From: Halorubrum lipolyticum DSM 21995
GTDB taxonomy: Archaea > Halobacteriota > Halobacteria > Halobacteriales > Haloferacaceae
Assembly: GCF_000337375.1 (NCBI RefSeq)
Contig: NZ_AOJG01000012.1
Coordinates: 98,685-162,684 of the forward strand
Length of the DNA stretch: 64,000 bases
Direction: 5' to 3'
Shown: piece by piece, positions 61,261 through 64,000 of the stretch
How positions within the stretch are numbered: position 1 is the stretch's first letter
Layout of the letters: each line of letters opens with the position of its first letter
Made by a program: the position numbers and the translations under genes
Notes under the pieces: generated by a model
Told to the model about the DNA's origin: nothing
Databases searched by the model: none
What the model saw: the letters and a program-made list of their open reading frames with translations, nothing else

Positions 61261-61680
61261 GTATTTAACTGAATTCGAGTGAAGACGACGATCCCTTATA
61301 AATGACGAGTGCGATGGCGCGCGCCCGTGAGCGGCCTTCAGGCCGCGAACGGCGCCGCGCGAGGGAGTCGGCCACTCGGAGCGAAGCGGAGAGTGGCCGA
61401 CGAGGCTGGGGAGGTGCGAGGTGCGGGGCGGGGCGGTGCGGTCCCGCGAACGGAATGAGCGGGAGCACGGAAGTCGCAGCCCGCGCAGCGAACGAAGTGA
61501 GCGAGCAGGACCAGGGCGAGATCGAAGGTCTCGCTTGCTCACGCGGTGACACCGCGTGACCGTCTTCCGGTGGTCGGGTGGGACTCAAAGGGGCTGGGGC
61601 TTTGGAGGTGTTCACCGCAGCGGCGTCGATCACGGATACACAGCCGCCAGCAATATCACTCGATCGCTTATAAATAACCG
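61261..61680 (+). repeat. Intergenic hairpin element, copy 5 (with inserted hairpin array)
   Basis: GTATTTAACTG (61261) and CCTTATAAATG (61294-61304) are followed by GCGATGGCGCGCGCC. Hairpin 1 is at 61331-61346 (GCGGCC/GGCCGC, loop TTCA) and hairpin 2 at 61367-61401 (GTCGGCCACTC/GAGTGGCCGAC). GAGGCTGGGGAGG comes next, then an insertion with extra hairpins, including GCGAGA/TCTCGC-type at 61516-61534 and CACGCGGT/ACCGCGTG at 61540-61558. The tail is GTGGGACTCAAAGGGGCTGG, then GGGCTTTGGAGG and TTCACCGC; here the long-range arm is missing and the two conserved blocks are joined directly. A further CGCTTATAAATAACC lies at 61665-61679. The other bases from 61090 to 61764 show no gene. Confidence 0.78.
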
Positions 61681-61764
61681 TTTCACCAATCCGCTATACC
61701 CACCCCCGCTATCGATCAAAAAGCGCTCATCAGCGAACGGCTGTCTCACGCCGTATGTGCCCGA

Positions 61765-62562
61765 CTACGACAGGAACTCGTCGATCCCGCGTGCCGGGTA
61801 GCCGACGACGTGGTCGACGCCGACCTCGCGGAGGTCGGCGACGCGATCGCGGACGGTCTCGGGCGACCCGACGAGCGCGAAGTCCCGCGCGGCCGCCGAG
61901 AGCACCTCGCGGGCGCGGCCGGTCGCTTCCGAATCGGTCGGTTGCGCGTCGTCGGAGTCCCCGTCCGGCAGCGCGCGGGCCACCGGCCGGCGGCGGGCGA
62001 CGTACGCGCCCACGGCGTCGAGGACGGCGTCCTCGTCGTCGGTCAGGACGGTCGGCGCGTAGACGGCGACCTCGCCGTCGAACCCGGCGGCGCGGAGGGC
62101 GCGCACGTCGCGGTCGGTCGACCGGGAGAGCAGTTCGAACTGGGTCCCGCCCGCCGCCAGCGCGACGCGCTCGACGCCCTCCGTGCCGACCCACGCGTCG
62201 GGGGCGGCGCGCCGCGCGGCCCCGAGCCGGGGGGCGACCGCGCGCGACGACTCCTCGTCCGTGAGGTAGGCGCCGTGGCCCGCGACGAGCACCCGGCGGG
62301 CCGCGTCCGGGACCCGGGCCACCAGCGAGTCGTCCCCGAGCGGGTCGAACCCGTCCGCTCGCACCGGCGTGGTGACGTACAGCTCCGTTTCCGCGGCCAC
62401 CCGGTCGAGCGTCGCCGCGTCCGGGAGGTGGTCGCGCCCCTCGTAATCGATCGTCACCCGATCGAGCGGGAGCTCGACGGCCCGCGACACGTCGCACTCG
62501 GCGGGTTTCAGCGCCACGGCGTCGATTCCGGTCCGGGCGACCGCCTCGCGACCGGTCAGCAT
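61765..62562 (-). CDS. Haloarchaeal DUF7388-like protein (luciferase-like fold)
   Basis: 265-residue protein. The opening GIDAVALKPAECDVSRAVELP, TPVRADGFDPLGDD, RRVLVAGHGAYLTDEE and DAWVGTEGVERVALA are conserved in a haloarchaeal family I know as DUF7388. The C-terminal FALVGSPETVRDRVADLREVGVDHVVGYPA resembles the end of luciferase-like F420 enzymes, where an oxidoreductase-like barrel is expected. An F420 or flavin role is possible but not shown. The 290 bp upstream hold no clear TATA box close to the start. Confidence 0.75.
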   Translation of the reverse strand: MLTGREAVARTGIDAVALKPAECDVSRAVELPLDRVTIDYEGRDHLPDAATLDRVAAETELYVTTPVRADGFDPLGDDSLVARVPDAARRVLVAGHGAYLTDEESSRAVAPRLGAARRAAPDAWVGTEGVERVALAAGGTQFELLSRSTDRDVRALRAAGFDGEVAVYAPTVLTDDEDAVLDAVGAYVARRRPVARALPDGDSDDAQPTDSEATGRAREVLSAAARDFALVGSPETVRDRVADLREVGVDHVVGYPARGIDEFLS

Positions 62563-62853
62563 CGGGCGGTCACCCCGATCGGCGGCGCGGCCGCTCTCGG
62601 GTACGGCGCGTCTGTTCGCCGCGCGGTGTCGATGCTCACGGAGAAGACCTCATCACGATCGCGGAACCCGATCCATCGCCTGTGCGGCCATGACTGGAAG
62701 CCGGTAGTCGCGTGCGCCGCATAAACCCGTCGCGACGCGGCAATATTGCCGACGCGGCCGTCGCCGTCCGCGCCCGTGAGTCCGTGAGGAGACGGAACCC
62801 GGTGACGCGCGCGTCCCCGGCCACGTTATGGGCCTCGCGCCCGTGTGATCGGT

Positions 62854-63885
62854 ATGAACCAACTCGTGGACGGCGAGTGGCGGACGGACGCGTACGAGGC
62901 GACGGGCGAGGACGGCTCGTTCCAGCGCGGCGAGACGACGTTCCGGAACTGGATCGCCGGCAGCGACGTACCCGACCACGTCGACGCCGAGCCCGACGAC
63001 CGGTTCCAGCCCGAGGCGGGCCGGTACCACCTGTACGTCTCCTACGCCTGTCCGTGGGCGCATCGAACCCTGCTCGCGCGGTCGCTGCTCGGCCTGGAGG
63101 ACGCCATCGGCGTCTCGGTCGTGGACCCGTACCGCGCCGAGGACGGCTGGCAGTTCACCCCCGAGAAGGAGGGGTGTACGCCCGACCGCCTCCACGGCAG
63201 CGACTCCCTCCGCGAGCTGTACGTCGCGGCCGACCCCGACGCCACCTGTCGCGTGACCGTCCCCGTGCTGTGGGACACCCAAGAGGAGACGATCGTCAAC
63301 AACGAGTCCCGCGAGGTCCTGCGGATGCTCTCGACCGCGTTCGACGACCTCGGCAACGACGTGTCGCTGCTGCCGGGCGACGGCGACGAGGCGACCGTCG
63401 CGGCGGTCGACCAGGTGATCACCGACATCTACGAGCCCGTCAACAACGGCGTCTACCGCGCCGGCTTCGCGAAGTCTCAAGGGGCCTACGACGAGGCGAT
63501 CGACGAGCTGTTCGGCGCGCTCGACGGCTGGGACGAGCGCCTCGCCGATCGGCGCTACCTCGTCGGCGACTCGCTCACCGAGGCCGACATCTGCATGTTC
63601 ACCACGCTGGTCCGGTTCGACCAAGTTTATCACACCCACTTCATGTGTAACAAGCAGTTCGTCCACCAGTACGAGCACCTCTGGCCGTACCTCCGCGACC
63701 TCTACCAGACCGCGGGCGTCGCCGAGACGGTGAACATGAGCCACATCAAGGAGCACTACTACACGACGCACCCGGACGTGACGCCCTCCGGGATCATCGC
63801 GCGCGGCCCGGACCTCGACTTCGAGGCGGCCCACGACCGCGACCGGCTCGGCGGCGAGGCGCCGACGCCAGACGTGGCGGACTGA
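62854..63885 (+). CDS. Glutathionyl-hydroquinone reductase-like GST (Xi class)
   Basis: 343-residue protein of the YqjG/ECM4 type. The catalytic Cys is in YVSYACPWAHRTLLARSLL, and the thioredoxin-like part has VTVPVLWDTQEETIVNNES. The helical domain shows YEPVNNGVYRAGFAKSQ, DRRYLVGDSLTEADICMFTTLVRFD and VYHTHFMCNK. Haloarchaea make gamma-glutamylcysteine rather than glutathione, so the thiol partner may differ (inference). The ATG at 62854 is preferred over one three codons earlier. Hairpin element copy 6 begins about 25 bp after its stop. Confidence 0.9.
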   Translation: MNQLVDGEWRTDAYEATGEDGSFQRGETTFRNWIAGSDVPDHVDAEPDDRFQPEAGRYHLYVSYACPWAHRTLLARSLLGLEDAIGVSVVDPYRAEDGWQFTPEKEGCTPDRLHGSDSLRELYVAADPDATCRVTVPVLWDTQEETIVNNESREVLRMLSTAFDDLGNDVSLLPGDGDEATVAAVDQVITDIYEPVNNGVYRAGFAKSQGAYDEAIDELFGALDGWDERLADRRYLVGDSLTEADICMFTTLVRFDQVYHTHFMCNKQFVHQYEHLWPYLRDLYQTAGVAETVNMSHIKEHYYTTHPDVTPSGIIARGPDLDFEAAHDRDRLGGEAPTPDVAD

Positions 63886-63908
63886 AGGGCTGACGCGGGT
63901 GACGGAGC

Positions 63909-64000
63909 GGTTTATAAATCGACTTTTGAATCCGGAGATGTGCGGTGGCGCGTGCCGACGGGCAGCCGTCAGGCTGCGAGTCGCGCGCGAGGCTGGGGCT
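63909..64000 (+). repeat. Intergenic hairpin element, copy 6 (cut by window end)
   Basis: GGTTTATAAATCG (63909-63921) is followed by a 22-bp spacer and GCGGTGGCGCGTGCC. Hairpin 1 is at 63962-63977 with arms GCAGCC and GGCTGC around GTCA. GCGCGCGAGGCTGGGG then follows directly, so hairpin 2 is missing in this copy. The element continues past the window end. It sits 25 bp after the hydroquinone-reductase-like gene, on the same strand. Confidence 0.72.

Overview
The window is a stretch of a haloarchaeal chromosome, most likely Halorubrum or a close relative. This rests on very high GC, strongly acidic proteins, short or leaderless 5' ends with TATA boxes about 25 nt before the start codons, and many genes restricted to or typical of archaea and haloarchaea: sn-glycerol-1-phosphate dehydrogenase, presenilin-type membrane protease, archaeal MBF1, 214-residue triosephosphate isomerase, AglJ, halocyanin, and several haloarchaea-only DUF families. 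I see no rRNA, tRNA, transposase, integrase or CRISPR array.

Layout. 0.2-10 kb: a duplicated-domain hypothetical protein, a tubulin/FtsZ-like GTPase, an AI-2E-type permease, the dolichol-phosphate glycosyltransferase AglJ, a CheY-like receiver divergent from an AbrB-PhoU regulator, small haloarchaeal proteins, a nitrilase-family amidohydrolase and the presenilin-type protease. 10.4-18.8 kb: aroA, archaeal MBF1, a DICT-domain sensor, tpiA, dnaK-dnaJ, a cupin and a shortened AMP-binding protein. 18.8-25.3 kb: a five-gene oligopeptide-type ABC importer whose substrate-binding protein appears circularly permuted. 25.4-32.2 kb: a NYN-domain protein and a tightly overlapping lysine (diaminopimelate) operon dapA-dapB-dapD-lysA-dapF-dapE. 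32.5-39.4 kb: an HD hydrolase, an aldehyde-dehydrogenase homologue without the expected catalytic Cys, a 1230-residue HTH/FilR1-like + P-loop NTPase + TPR regulator, and a PUA protein. 39.9-49.4 kb: an ArsA/Get3 ATPase, two membrane proteins, a zinc-ribbon protein, a DtxR/MntR-like regulator, a LysE-type exporter, egsA, DUF420, an M28 peptidase, an NAD-kinase-like protein and DUF7313. 49.9-54.9 kb: a split-cytochrome-b bc-type complex cluster with a membrane-anchored halocyanin and no visible Rieske gene. 55-63.9 kb: HAD hydrolase, MBL hydrolase, radical SAM protein, a 51-residue zinc protein, Hsp20, a DAO-type oxidoreductase, a DUF7388-like protein and a glutathionyl-hydroquinone reductase-like protein.

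The most striking non-genic feature is a family of about six intergenic elements (window start, 10.1-10.4, 39.4-39.8, 49.6-49.8, 61.3-61.7 kb and window end). Each carries a TATA box. Most then have a conserved GCGRTGGCGCG core, a first hairpin whose stem sequence differs between copies while pairing is kept, usually a second such hairpin, a GAGGCTGGGG block, and a tail with CTCAAAGGGG and GGGGCTTTGGAGG. The pattern looks like a dispersed structured-RNA or non-autonomous repeat family. I do not recognise it and treat it as the best candidate here for an undescribed system.
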